The notes under the pieces were generated by a model. The model saw only the letters and a program-made list of their open reading frames with translations, searched no databases and was not told where the DNA came from. Below are positions 54,401 to 63,044 of a DNA stretch of 64,000 nt, one piece after another. Every line of letters begins with the position of its first letter. Within the stretch, counting starts at the first letter, position 1. The stretch comes from a virus. The position numbers were made by a program, and so were the translations under genes. The DNA is taken from positions 1-64,000 of the IMG/VR virus record IMGVR_UViG_3300008266_000277. One strand, given 5' to 3'.

Positions 54401-56633
54401 GTATAGAAGAAAGAAAAGCAGCGTCTGTAACTAGTTTATGCTGAGGATGTTTATCTGGATAATCAAATGCACCTTCTACTTTACCTCTAAGCTCACCATA
54501 TATTTTTATTTCAGTAGCAGATAGATATGGATCATAAAACTGTGTGTCAGGACCGTGGAATGTGAAGTTCTTTCTGTTAACTTGATTATTAGGATCATAC
54601 CCAACATAATTGTCATCATTATAATCTGGTCCAGAGTTACCTGTTAAAGGTTCAAATGATACTTCTTCTTTAGAAATAAATGGATCAGGTCTAAGATCAT
54701 TGTACGGATAGTTAGGATAGAGACCTTTACGATTAGTAATCAAGTTAACATTTGAATCATTATCTCCATCGATATCATATTCAAACATGTTATTGATCAT
54801 ACCTTTAGCTATAATAGTTTCATTACCTGCACGTGAGCCACGCAGGATCTCATAGCCTACAATATTACCAATTGGAACTCCATCATTATCTACAGGTGGT
54901 CTGACATTTTCAAACTTAACACCCATTACACGAATAAATCCACCACCAGGTCTATAGTGATTAGTTAAGGCATTTGCACCTGAATCTGTTGCGTTATCAG
55001 GAAATCGATGGTGACGTATAGGTTGACCACATAAATCATATTGATTGTATTGTGTATCTGAGTAAGGTAAGCCTGGAGCAGGAATGCCAGATCCTGGACA
55101 TGTAATCCATGGTGTAAGTGTTGACCAACAATGTGAAGATGAATTCCATACTTCAGGAGAGTTATCGTCATAGAGCTCAGTTGATTCCCAATACCCCATG
55201 TTTCCTTCAGCAATAACAACACCGCCATTAGGTAGAGTTGTATTAGGAGTTGCTGTAACTATAGCAGTGTTTCTAACCTGCCATACTTTTATATCTCCTA
55301 ATGGTATACCAGCATCTGTTTCAGGCTCTGCGTTATTTATATCACATGCGCTAGATATTATTTCTGTATCTGATGTATATGCAGGTCTACCTGGTATATG
55401 AAATGAAGGAGACTTATCTCCTGTATTATAAATCCATCTGATAAAGAAGGTATACACCTCATCGCGCAGATACCCTACGTTGTTACCACCATCTCTATAG
55501 TATGTTTCAGGATATTCTACGTTAACCCACTTAGTTACTATCTGATTAGCTAAAGGTTGGTAGTTAAAATCAAACTTATCTGTAGGACCTACTCGAAGTA
55601 GATAATTACCTGCTTCATAAATACCATCAGACTTATCTGCAATAGATGTGCGAAGAGGAATATTATTAAGCGATATCTGAGGCCATGTGGTCTCTAATCC
55701 ATCAATAGTAATCCTTGTCTGTCTAGTACTGTACACCCCTACCTTAGATGCTACTGTCTGTAGGTTAAAGAATTGTACTAATACAAGCTCAAACTGATCA
55801 AAGTTATCAGTATCCATTTCCTCTATGATGACATCAAGGGAAGATGCTGTATTCCTATGAATAAAGAGTGGTTGTACGTTAGAAGGCATGAAGTAATCAC
55901 TCACTCGTTGTTCTTGTACAGTATAAGCAACAACTACATAGTAAGAACCGTTAGGTACTAGACCACCACTAAAACCACGTTCTAATCTAACGCATGGTTG
56001 TTTCATTAGTGTTTCTAGTCGTAACTTATCACAATCTATCTGATCTGTATTAGTACAAACTGTACAACCCTGTGCATCAGTAACGCAGTTCTGTACCCAT
56101 GGTATGGGAGAGTCCTGATTAGTATACTCGTTATTAGAAGGATTGTCTACATCGATAGCAACATACCTATCAGGGTTAAGACCATCAGACCAATAGACAT
56201 CAAACTCACATCTGAAGTTTTGTTTAGATACGCCAGTAATAAGTTTACCTCTAGTAAAGTTAAGACATAGCCCACTAAAAAGTTTTGTGTATTCGCAGGA
56301 TTCTTCTCTGAATAACCCAACTTCATGGTTACTATCATCATCCGTACTAAACAGCACATATGTATCAGCTTTAATATGCACAGCACCAATAATAGTCAAA
56401 GGTATACCTGTAGGTGTACCATCATGAGTAATGGCAGTACAGAAGACATTAGATGCTTCATTACCTAGTGATCCTATATCCCCACTCTTAGAGTTATTGA
56501 TAGCATTCCTAGCTTGCGTCCAAGACTGATCATCTACAAGATAATTACCAACATCTTCTACTAGGGCTTTAGTAAACCCCTGTGCTTGTATACCCGTAGT
56601 ATTAGTATTAGCCCCTCTTCTACTCTTAGCCAT
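51417..56633 (-). CDS. Tail stabilisation/muzzle protein (P22 gp10-like, crAss type)
   Basis: A 1,738-residue beta-rich protein (NRAVNINKSK-type opening: ARNAINNSKSGDIGSLGNEASN; then TYVLFSTDDD, YVAIDVDN, YYVVVAYTVQE). This is the layout of the large stabilisation protein that closes the podovirus tail tube, called the muzzle in crAss001. A hydrophobic segment ILIGIGIAVLSM near residue 740 and an Ala-rich helical stretch after it (AAYEAAVAAGLPALNATLETL) interrupt the beta part. The order 195-, 223-, 322-residue proteins then this gene matches crAss-like tail-ring genes followed by the muzzle. Identification is by size, order and N-terminus. Confidence 0.8.
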   Translation of the reverse strand: MAKSRRGANTNTTGIQAQGFTKALVEDVGNYLVDDQSWTQARNAINNSKSGDIGSLGNEASNVFCTAITHDGTPTGIPLTIIGAVHIKADTYVLFSTDDDSNHEVGLFREESCEYTKLFSGLCLNFTRGKLITGVSKQNFRCEFDVYWSDGLNPDRYVAIDVDNPSNNEYTNQDSPIPWVQNCVTDAQGCTVCTNTDQIDCDKLRLETLMKQPCVRLERGFSGGLVPNGSYYVVVAYTVQEQRVSDYFMPSNVQPLFIHRNTASSLDVIIEEMDTDNFDQFELVLVQFFNLQTVASKVGVYSTRQTRITIDGLETTWPQISLNNIPLRTSIADKSDGIYEAGNYLLRVGPTDKFDFNYQPLANQIVTKWVNVEYPETYYRDGGNNVGYLRDEVYTFFIRWIYNTGDKSPSFHIPGRPAYTSDTEIISSACDINNAEPETDAGIPLGDIKVWQVRNTAIVTATPNTTLPNGGVVIAEGNMGYWESTELYDDNSPEVWNSSSHCWSTLTPWITCPGSGIPAPGLPYSDTQYNQYDLCGQPIRHHRFPDNATDSGANALTNHYRPGGGFIRVMGVKFENVRPPVDNDGVPIGNIVGYEILRGSRAGNETIIAKGMINNMFEYDIDGDNDSNVNLITNRKGLYPNYPYNDLRPDPFISKEEVSFEPLTGNSGPDYNDDNYVGYDPNNQVNRKNFTFHGPDTQFYDPYLSATEIKIYGELRGKVEGAFDYPDKHPQHKLVTDAAFLSSILIGIGIAVLSMNGKKTKQQHSTRAINLGGNWIGPTSSGQQPLGSGSAYAAYEAAVAAGLPALNATLETLQTALLVAPPPTDVAIQASIIATQASIDALESGVYIVPGSLGPMTVESVEETPSSALPTLIQNLNKPIMFYNYMVDGIDSTIRLIKAASKYQQYALQYNSHCWYTGFVAPSCTGNSPTVATKRAVMSESRYLEPYIQDWTQSYRINNLFRSRSVAIQTKRIIKDPTLVDNSRVTVGYADMRDEYNNALSTIDKFKKPTKPFRSDSSCHYVGLKQRFRNQYGKIESIIQIPVSTCSVDKASKVTGILFNGDTYVGRYTEKNTMFFFYNWLFNQPDGTPYDYRLNKMIPFSTYWMNTEDFDWSDFIQSLSSVFSSGGIVSFLQNIATPSDMACLDRAPAAISFNGLFVIRNAFMYLFNSGVRDFYVESSINVSFRDWGEQDFERFYDPYEDTDLKRLFSTEIIKSGNYFKYDFSLSVTRLFNNIIPWGNTHRQDYNPNIAESCYVYRPNRVLYSLPQALESRKDYWRVFLPVNYRDFRSKVTAIKNINLNGALILFQDESPMQFLGSENLTLEQGTRITIGDGGLFNQPLQYLDNSDRPYGYGSCQNRLSIVSTPVGIFYISQNQGKIFAVGGKGIQEISLPGNLKWWFAQFLPYKLTETFPEFELIDNPVIGIGCQAVYDNENMLVYFCKKDYTLRKDIPYTLTYLKSNKFKVNETGQIVELGDPLYFNDASWTMSYDPKIGNFISYHDWHPTYLLPAKNTFLSVLNNSIWLHNYACDSYCNFYGVDYPFEIEFLSNTVQQMTTLRSIEYQLECYRYTDNCYDRYHELDFNFDEAIIYNSEQCSGLLRLNILPKNNPTLLVQYPIVNLTSIDILYSKEENKYRFNQFWDITKDRGEFPIGSDYPPTGPLIPGTTVLAGPHASEVIFNTADNGYVRTLNPNNLDYNKYPTEHKKFRHYRNLILLRRRISGGVKMLFNIANIKNLNSPR

Positions 56634-56644
56634 TATAATTCAGA

Positions 56645-57613
56645 TTATATATTTCTGTAAGATCCATAAGGACCAGGATAGCTTCTAAACATATCAAAGT
56701 ACTTATAGTACTGTGCTTTTCTATTAGCTTCAAATAGCTTCTTAAGTTCAGCAAAGTTTGGAGTACTAACAAAAGATCTGGCATCATTGCGTGCACGTCT
56801 ATGTCCATCCTCTATAAGCTGTATCTGCATCTGATTAACAACCTCACCATTCATGATAAGATTCTCCAGTATCCTCTTCTTAAGAGCATATTCGTAATAT
56901 TCGTTTAATCTCTCATGATCTGGTACTAATAGATTACCATTATCATCTTGTAAGTTACCCTGATAGTTCATGTAAACTTTGCCCGTAGGGAAATTAGTGT
57001 ATAGATAACCATCTTTAATCCATGCAGAATAAGGGCTATCCCAATAAAGATTAGGGCAATCACAATCGATAGACATTGGATTAGCAAGCATCTTAAGAGG
57101 ACGTAAGAACTTGTACGTTCTTGTAGCATAGGTTAGTGTTTGTACTAAAGTATATTCATTACCCTTACAATCTAGTTGCACACATGGTACAGGTACAGTA
57201 CAGTTGCATGGATCTGTAGATGCATTGCACACATGACATGTTATATTAGCTTGTTGATCTGTACATGTATCTATTGTTGCTGGCTGCCATTGATATTCAG
57301 GAGTCAACATTCGTTCTTCTACATGTGTACCTTGTGGTAATAAAACTTTCTCTTCATATTCACCACAGATAAGACCAAAGTTAAATACATAAAAGTCATC
57401 AGGTAATTTTACAAATCCCTTTTCTACTTCTAATATAACTTCTTTAGTCTGATAGATTCTTAACCCAAGATCATAATTTACCTTACGAGCTATTTTAATT
57501 AAGGTCTGCGGTTGTATCATACCTTCTATGTCGAACTTCTCAAAGTCCATTGCAACATCAGAGACAAGATCATCAAATGTTCTGTATTTGAGTGTATAGT
57601 TATATCCTGCCAT
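56645..57613 (-). CDS. crAss-like tail ring/portal-proximal protein
   Basis: A 322-residue protein. NYTLKYRTFDDLVSDVAMDFEKFD opens a helical N-terminus; LIKIARKVNYDLGLRIYQTKEVILEVEKG and KLPDDFYVFNFGLI follow, a pattern I associate with the crAss-like ring protein just before the muzzle gene. A Cys-rich loop (NITCHVCNASTDPCNCTVPVPC) may be disulphide- or metal-stabilised. Its start overlaps the previous stop by 1 base, and the muzzle gene follows after 11 bases. Role: connecting portal and tail in the virion. The exact ring number cannot be set from sequence alone. Confidence 0.7.
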   Translation of the reverse strand: MAGYNYTLKYRTFDDLVSDVAMDFEKFDIEGMIQPQTLIKIARKVNYDLGLRIYQTKEVILEVEKGFVKLPDDFYVFNFGLICGEYEEKVLLPQGTHVEERMLTPEYQWQPATIDTCTDQQANITCHVCNASTDPCNCTVPVPCVQLDCKGNEYTLVQTLTYATRTYKFLRPLKMLANPMSIDCDCPNLYWDSPYSAWIKDGYLYTNFPTGKVYMNYQGNLQDDNGNLLVPDHERLNEYYEYALKKRILENLIMNGEVVNQMQIQLIEDGHRRARNDARSFVSTPNFAELKKLFEANRKAQYYKYFDMFRSYPGPYGSYRNI

Positions 57614-58284
57614 TATCGTAATATGTTTTGTGAGTCATCAGAACTATCTACAGGTATTTGACCTGCAGTAATTATTTCTTTGATAGCAAATTGCTCTATC
57701 TCTGCAAATAGATACTCTGGTACAGGCATCTGTCTATCTTGAGCCAATGAGCAATTGTCTGTTTCAGAACATGAGTAAACAGAAATGTTTTCTTCAAATA
57801 AAGCTGTTACACTAACTGCTTCCCAGTCAACATTAGGTAAATACAGATAACCATCTAAGAACCAGTAATATTTATTCTTATTGTATTTGTATCCAGATGA
57901 GTGAGTAAGACGTACATATGCGCTAGGATATGTATGATATAAAAGTATAGATCCATCAACTGATGCTACTGTTCTAATAATAGGCCCATAAGCTCCATCA
58001 AGTACTGCAGGTAAACGATCCTTTGTACGCATAATAGTACAACCAGATTTAATCCCCTCACAACATGCCTCTACTTTATCTACTTCAATTAAATCTACAC
58101 ATGGTAGTGTTTTAAATAAGCTTTGTACGCGAAAGATTTTCATCTCATTATCCTGTCTACGGATAAGCATCTTTGCATACTTAATAATAACGCTGTAGAT
58201 AAATCTATCAGTCATGAAAAGATCCTCCTTAACACCTTTAAGGACGTTTCTTACTCTAGATACAGCATCGTTAATTGTTGTCAT
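57613..58284 (-). CDS. crAss-like tail ring protein
   Basis: The likely start is ATG at 58284 (MTTINDAVSRVRN), 1 base after the previous stop, giving 223 residues; a longer frame begins at 58320 inside the upstream gene. N-terminal helices (VLKGVKEDLFMTDRFIYSVIIKYAKML) precede a beta-rich body with paired Cys (EACCEGIKSGC) and aromatic strands (YYWFLDGYLYLPNV). The C-terminus is helical (YLFAEIEQFAIKEII). Placement between the 195-residue gene and the 322-residue ring protein matches the crAss-like ring gene order. A virion ring role is inferred. Confidence 0.7.
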   Translation of the reverse strand: MTTINDAVSRVRNVLKGVKEDLFMTDRFIYSVIIKYAKMLIRRQDNEMKIFRVQSLFKTLPCVDLIEVDKVEACCEGIKSGCTIMRTKDRLPAVLDGAYGPIIRTVASVDGSILLYHTYPSAYVRLTHSSGYKYNKNKYYWFLDGYLYLPNVDWEAVSVTALFEENISVYSCSETDNCSLAQDRQMPVPEYLFAEIEQFAIKEIITAGQIPVDSSDDSQNILR

Positions 58285-58285
58285 C

Positions 58286-58873
58286 TTACAAATCAAATTC
58301 GTTATATCCTTCAGATGCAATCTTGTTAACTTTTAACTTCTCATGCAATCTGTGTATATTTTCTTTAAACACTGTTGATACTTTTTGCTTAGAATCAACC
58401 TTAATGTATTTATTCCAATCTTCAGAATATTGCTGGGATGCTTTGCGTTTAAACTCTCTGTTACCAGAAAACATCCATATCTGTTTATTCTTAACCTTAT
58501 ACTTTACGAGGTAGTTGGTAAAGAAGATCTTCATTAACCTATTATCACTGTTCCAATTCTTATGTGTTGTAAGAATACCATACTGAGCAGACTTTTTATA
58601 ATCTATATTTGGTCTGGTCATCATTGGAGAACAGCTGCCAATAAATATGTAACCTAAGCTTTCAGGTAATTCAACACCATCTCTGTATTCAATAATGCCT
58701 TCACCTAACTTAACATTATATGTATTAATGATATTTTTGAAATCAGCGTAACTTATATCGTGCTCAGGAAACTTCTTCTTAAACCTCTTGTACAGTTTCG
58801 CATTTAATACATGCACACTCTTCTGTCTGAATCTTGGTGCTTTTACGTCTGGCTTCTTAAATACCTTGTTCAT
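58286..58873 (-). CDS. Basic conserved crAss-like protein at head of the tail-ring operon
   Basis: A 195-residue protein, strongly basic (KKPDVKAPRFRQKSVHVLN; LYKRFKKKFPEHD; NREFKRKASQQ). SYADFKNIINTYN and LPESLGYIFIGSC suggest a small mixed fold. It is the first gene after a terminator and a candidate promoter. I recognise it as a gene type that precedes tail-ring genes in crAss-like phages but know no function; DNA binding or an assembly role would fit the charge. It is not an IHF/HU homologue on sight. Confidence 0.65.
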   Translation of the reverse strand: MNKVFKKPDVKAPRFRQKSVHVLNAKLYKRFKKKFPEHDISYADFKNIINTYNVKLGEGIIEYRDGVELPESLGYIFIGSCSPMMTRPNIDYKKSAQYGILTTHKNWNSDNRLMKIFFTNYLVKYKVKNKQIWMFSGNREFKRKASQQYSEDWNKYIKVDSKQKVSTVFKENIHRLHEKLKVNKIASEGYNEFDL

Positions 58874-58892
58874 ACTATATAATTAATATACG

Positions 58893-58918
58893 AAAAATAA
58901 TCCATTTTAGCAAATATA
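58893..58918 (-). promoter_or_regulatory. Candidate virion-gene promoter (bipartite AT-rich motif, copy 3)
   Basis: TATATTTG (58918-58911, - strand) is an exact TAnnTTTG Bacteroidota -7 box. After 8 bases comes GATTATTTTT (58902-58893), 20 bases before the 195-residue gene. It lies just downstream of a terminator hairpin, where a promoter for the tail-ring operon would be expected. Confidence 0.45.
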
Positions 58919-58955
58919 GTTAAATAACAGAACCCTGAGAAATTAATCCCAGGGT
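58919..58955 (-). terminator. Terminator after the appendage gene cluster
   Basis: On the - strand ACCCTGGG and TCTCAGGGT bracket an 8-base AT loop (58932-58955), giving about six strong pairs plus a wobble and a closing pair. A moderately T-rich stretch (TCTGTTATTT) follows. It lies in the 125-base gap between the 227- and 195-residue genes. Confidence 0.6.
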
Positions 58956-58998
58956 CCCTTTGTCAATCGCAGAATAAACCAACAAACTACGACATTTT

Positions 58999-59682
58999 TT
59001 ATAAATAAACTTTAATTTCTATTGAAGTGTTATCTAATATTTGATCGGCAAAAGCAAATGTTGTATCAGTTGTAATAAGCACTATAGTGTCATTATCTTG
59101 ACGGTATGTTTTAAATAAACCTTCCTTAACAAAGTTATTTGCAATTATATGCGTGTCAAGAATAAATTCACCAGTAAGAGTCATTGTATATCTTCCTACA
59201 TTTACATAAGCAAAAGTTGGTGTACCTGAAAGTGTATTCTCTAGTACATTAGCAGTTGGTGCAGTTGCTAATGTTTGTGTTAGATTAGCTCTATAAATTT
59301 TATAAGCAGGTGTAAGTGCAGCTACTTCTTCACAAAAATAATCTACTACATCTTCAATAGCTTCTAATACCGTAGTGCCTGTTGCTACCACTGTATCCTG
59401 ACCACAAACAATATTTGAAGGTATAAGAGGTAGTTGTGTAGCATCACAGAAATAAGTAATTATGTCTTCTAGTGCAACATCCAGTGATGAATTTTGAGTA
59501 ACAACAGTATCATTATTACATTCAATGTCATTGCCAGTATAAACAACACATTGTGAATTTATTACTTCACTACAAGGATAAGGTGTAGGACAATCTATAG
59601 GATTACATGGAGCAGGAGTAGTTAGTGGAGTGTCTTCACATCCACATGGTTTACTTTTGCATCCGTTATTTGTAGTTGCCAT
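58999..59682 (-). CDS. Cys-rich virion appendage (fibre-like) protein
   Basis: A 227-residue protein. The N-terminus is Cys/Pro/Thr-rich (CKSKPCGCEDTPLTTPAPC). Two repeats follow of about 45 residues, each with a C-V-type opening and ending in DI(I/V)xYFC: QCVVYTGNDIEC to IITYFC, and IVCGQDTVV to VVDYFC. The C-terminal 90 residues are beta-rich (FAYVNVGRYTMTLTGEFI). A related N-terminal unit occurs in the 499-residue neighbour. Such short Cys-repeat proteins fit tail or head fibres of Bacteroidota phages. It is the last gene of the appendage cluster, before a terminator. Function is inferred from composition and neighbours. Confidence 0.65.
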   Translation of the reverse strand: MATTNNGCKSKPCGCEDTPLTTPAPCNPIDCPTPYPCSEVINSQCVVYTGNDIECNNDTVVTQNSSLDVALEDIITYFCDATQLPLIPSNIVCGQDTVVATGTTVLEAIEDVVDYFCEEVAALTPAYKIYRANLTQTLATAPTANVLENTLSGTPTFAYVNVGRYTMTLTGEFILDTHIIANNFVKEGLFKTYRQDNDTIVLITTDTTFAFADQILDNTSIEIKVYL

Positions 59683-59696
59683 TATATAATGTTTTG

Positions 59697-61196
59697 TTAT
59701 TTAACTCTTTCTATTGAAAATCTAATTACATCACCCAATGTTGATGTATAGCTATACCCTGTTTGATTCAGTACTTTAACAGATAATTGTGTACCTGCTG
59801 TAATAACGTAGCCTGCTGCTTGCGCACTAATATCAATATTTTTTTGAATACCCATAACTGTCATCCAGTTAGCACAATAAGTAACACAACCTATTGATGA
59901 AAAAATACCCACTCCAAACATTCCACCTGGATTCAGAGAATCATACCACCCATCACCTATGTTGTTTGTATAATGAACATAACAACTTAAGTTATACCTT
60001 CCAGTAGCTGGACATGTCCAAATACCTGTAACAGGATCATAGGCATTATCATCATCATAAATCTGAGAAATGATCTGATTAGATTGAGCACATAATTCAT
60101 TTCCTAATCCAAAAGCAACACTGCTAAGATTTGTTGGAGTAGACTGTGCTGCCATTGCTCCAAAAGTACTTATAGTAACTGTTACGTCATCTCCTACTGC
60201 TGTTGCATCTACGAGATCTCCTACAAAGTTTATAGACTGAGGTACGGTAGTAAGTGTTGTACCTTCATTTTGTACATCTATTACAGTATCTATTGCGTAA
60301 GTAGTAACCTGGTCGTTTCCTACAACAGCCACTGTAGTAGAAGAAATAATTGTATTTGTTCCTGCAGCAAGTTCTGTTAACTGCTTACCTGCATTTCTAG
60401 TATCACATATTGCCAACCATAGGTTAGTAATAGCATCTGCTAAAGAGGAAGGTGCGACAACATATGTAGGATATTCAGTACCCATTTGCGTTCCTGGCGC
60501 AGAATATTGAGATACTAATGCATCATCAGTGCTATTGACACATTGACTTATATATGCCGCAATTATCTCAGTTGATGTACCAGTTGCGCTTAATAGATCA
60601 CAAAACTCTGTACTTAAAGTATCCAAAACAGTACTTATTGGTGTAAGTACTAATGGAAGACCCAAACATGCTTGAGGTATAATTTCTGGTTCTGTAGGTG
60701 CTGGTAATGGGAAATACCCTTCTAGTATAGTTACTCTACCATCAAGAAGGAGAACAGCATTTTGTAAAGCAGATACTTGTAATACTAATGTACATATCTT
60801 AGCAGCAATAGCCGTTACATAATCTACAAGTTGTACAACCTCTCCTAATTCAGAAAAACAATCTTGATTAACTGTTACTAAACAATCAGGACATCCTGTA
60901 GTTGGAGGAGCTGGAGGTTCTACATTTTGAAGCGCACATATCTGATCAATTAGAAACTGAATCAATTGCTGAAAATTTTGAGGACCACATGCTGTAATAT
61001 TAAAACATGATAAATCGTAATTCTCTACATTTAACATGTCTAATATTGCACATAGCTCAGTAGCCAACTTTGCAACCACATCAGATACAGTATCACCTTT
61101 GCATAACTTAATGCATGGTAAGTCTGGACCCTGCCATATCACACAGTTAGATGATATTGGATTACATGTTTCTTTATTTAAGTTCAAAGGCTTCAT
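59697..61196 (-). CDS. Appendage/fibre protein with C-terminal C1q/TNF-like jelly-roll domain
   Basis: A 499-residue protein. The N-terminal unit NCVIWQGPDLPCIKLCKGD ending in ATELCAI, then QDCFSELGEVVQL and ICTLVLQVSALQNAVLLL, are Cys-containing helical repeats suited to a trimeric stalk. The last 130 residues (FGLGNELCAQSNQIISQIYDDD, TGIWTCPATGRYNLSCYVHY, ITAGTQLSVKVLNQTGY) form the strand pattern of C1q-like trimeric heads, where ATGRYNLS is the usual P-x-x-G-x-Y motif. Expected role: host-binding fibre or head decoration. It sits 14 bases upstream of the 227-residue gene. Confidence 0.75.
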   Translation of the reverse strand: MKPLNLNKETCNPISSNCVIWQGPDLPCIKLCKGDTVSDVVAKLATELCAILDMLNVENYDLSCFNITACGPQNFQQLIQFLIDQICALQNVEPPAPPTTGCPDCLVTVNQDCFSELGEVVQLVDYVTAIAAKICTLVLQVSALQNAVLLLDGRVTILEGYFPLPAPTEPEIIPQACLGLPLVLTPISTVLDTLSTEFCDLLSATGTSTEIIAAYISQCVNSTDDALVSQYSAPGTQMGTEYPTYVVAPSSLADAITNLWLAICDTRNAGKQLTELAAGTNTIISSTTVAVVGNDQVTTYAIDTVIDVQNEGTTLTTVPQSINFVGDLVDATAVGDDVTVTISTFGAMAAQSTPTNLSSVAFGLGNELCAQSNQIISQIYDDDNAYDPVTGIWTCPATGRYNLSCYVHYTNNIGDGWYDSLNPGGMFGVGIFSSIGCVTYCANWMTVMGIQKNIDISAQAAGYVITAGTQLSVKVLNQTGYSYTSTLGDVIRFSIERVK

Positions 61197-61229
61197 ATAC
61201 TATAATATAATAAATTTTGTTTACTTATC

Positions 61230-63038
61230 CTAATTCTCATTGCTACAATTTGATTGCGATAGTCCATTAGTAGATGTTGTACACTCACATGAGCTAGTAA
61301 GTTTACAATTATAGTCAGGATCCTGTATTGCCTTAAGTTTGATAAGCTCATACTTAATTTCATACTTAATATCATCTTCACCACAGCAAGGAGTAATTCC
61401 ATAGGCATCAACCATAATCTGACGATACATAGCTTCAGAGAAGTTACATACATATCTTTCAAATTTTTCAGGAGAACATCCTGGAGTATCATATCCTGGT
61501 CTTATACTCTTATATGTATAGACAGGAGGTTCAGGTACAGGGGCAGGTTGAATACATAGCTCACAATCCTGATAGCTATCTGTTACATGTACATACTGAG
61601 GCGCAGGTATTGGATCTGTTTCACTTACAATCCAACATTTATCAGGACAGTTAAGAAGAGTAACAACTTGACCTACATATGCAGAAAGATCTACATTAGT
61701 TATAATATTAGGATCTGGGTTATCAATATCACAATCCTCTAATAGATACTGAGGTTCTGTACATGTTTCACAATCTGGAAACTCTTGATTAAATGTTACA
61801 GGAATATCACTTGGTATAGTAGATAAGACTCGTACATACCAACAATCTTCTGGATACTCATCTAATGATATAATCGATCCTGTATAAGCTTCGAGATTAG
61901 TACTTGTATAAATAATTATATTAGGATCATTACAATTAATTAGCTCATAATTATTTTGAAGCTTTTCTAAACATCCACTACAACTTTTATCTGTAATACT
62001 AAATGATATAGTTATCGTCTGTGGACATGGTGCTGTTTCTTCTACTCGCCAACACTTATTTGCAAATGTTTGACCATTTACTGTAAGAACTAGATTTCCT
62101 GCAAATTCTGTAGATAGATTGTTTGATACACAGTACTCTTCATTCTCATCTTGACAATTGACTATCTTATAATAAGTAGGACAATTAAATTCAGATCCTG
62201 TTTGATCCCAGTACACAGTTTCACATGCTCCACTATCTATTCTAGTAATTCCTGGAGTTGTTTCTATCCAATATCTTAAACATATGGGTTCTGTAAGAGG
62301 ATTATATGTTACACCTCCATCATAAGATATTTCAGGTCCAGAAACTGTTCCTACAATATTTACTAAAATTAAATCACATGTATAAGCATTATAAATACCA
62401 CCATTTTGCGTAGAAGAGAAAGTTTGACATCTACACTCTTGACATAATAAGGAACATATAAAACTATCACAAGCATCTAATATAGGATCTTCATATCCAA
62501 TATTGGCAATATTTATTGTTGGTACTAATTCTGGATCTTCTACAGTTATTGCGCTTATTGTATAGCACCCAAGAGTATTTAAATCAGATAAATCTAAAGC
62601 AACAAAATAAGTAGAACCGCTTTCTAACTCACCACCTGTTAATCCTGTTACATTATATATAGTAGATTCACCTGTACAGCATGATACAAACTCATAGACA
62701 TTTGCGCAATTACATTTTGAATCTTCAGCAGCAGCTGTACAATCTGCATGTGTTGTTGCAGTAAACTCTGATAGAAATGGGGATGGTAATAAATCTGGTG
62801 GTAGGCAAAAATCACCAGGTATAAAAATTGTTGTTATTTCAATGTAATAACATTGCCCAGGAATAAGGGAATAACCTTGATGGTCTGTGTATGGAACTAA
62901 TCCATTATATTGCCATACATGTGGTATACCTGGTGGATCAGGGAAAATAAGGCCGTCTCCATCAGGCATAATTCTTGATAGGTAAACAGGATGTCCTCCG
63001 CAACAAGGTGTATAAGAATATAATGTACAATTTGGCAT
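61230..63038 (-). CDS. Cys-rich repeat virion appendage protein
   Basis: A 602-residue protein built from repeats of about 75 residues. Each has Y-x-(L/I)-x-(N/D)-C near its start, a (D/N)L-S/E-x-Y-x-G-like strand in the middle, CW-x-V, then D-x-x-C-x-x-C. Clear copies are near residues 280-360, 365-435 and 440-510; earlier copies are more diverged. The final 90 residues (IRPGYDTPGCSPEKFERYVC, YGITPCCGEDD) form a separate domain that I associate with appendage proteins of Bacteroidota phages. Its many paired Cys suggest disulphides or metal sites. It starts 6 bases after the small zinc protein. Likely a fibre or collar protein. Confidence 0.7.
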   Translation of the reverse strand: MPNCTLYSYTPCCGGHPVYLSRIMPDGDGLIFPDPPGIPHVWQYNGLVPYTDHQGYSLIPGQCYYIEITTIFIPGDFCLPPDLLPSPFLSEFTATTHADCTAAAEDSKCNCANVYEFVSCCTGESTIYNVTGLTGGELESGSTYFVALDLSDLNTLGCYTISAITVEDPELVPTINIANIGYEDPILDACDSFICSLLCQECRCQTFSSTQNGGIYNAYTCDLILVNIVGTVSGPEISYDGGVTYNPLTEPICLRYWIETTPGITRIDSGACETVYWDQTGSEFNCPTYYKIVNCQDENEEYCVSNNLSTEFAGNLVLTVNGQTFANKCWRVEETAPCPQTITISFSITDKSCSGCLEKLQNNYELINCNDPNIIIYTSTNLEAYTGSIISLDEYPEDCWYVRVLSTIPSDIPVTFNQEFPDCETCTEPQYLLEDCDIDNPDPNIITNVDLSAYVGQVVTLLNCPDKCWIVSETDPIPAPQYVHVTDSYQDCELCIQPAPVPEPPVYTYKSIRPGYDTPGCSPEKFERYVCNFSEAMYRQIMVDAYGITPCCGEDDIKYEIKYELIKLKAIQDPDYNCKLTSSCECTTSTNGLSQSNCSNEN

Positions 63039-63044
63039 TAGACC

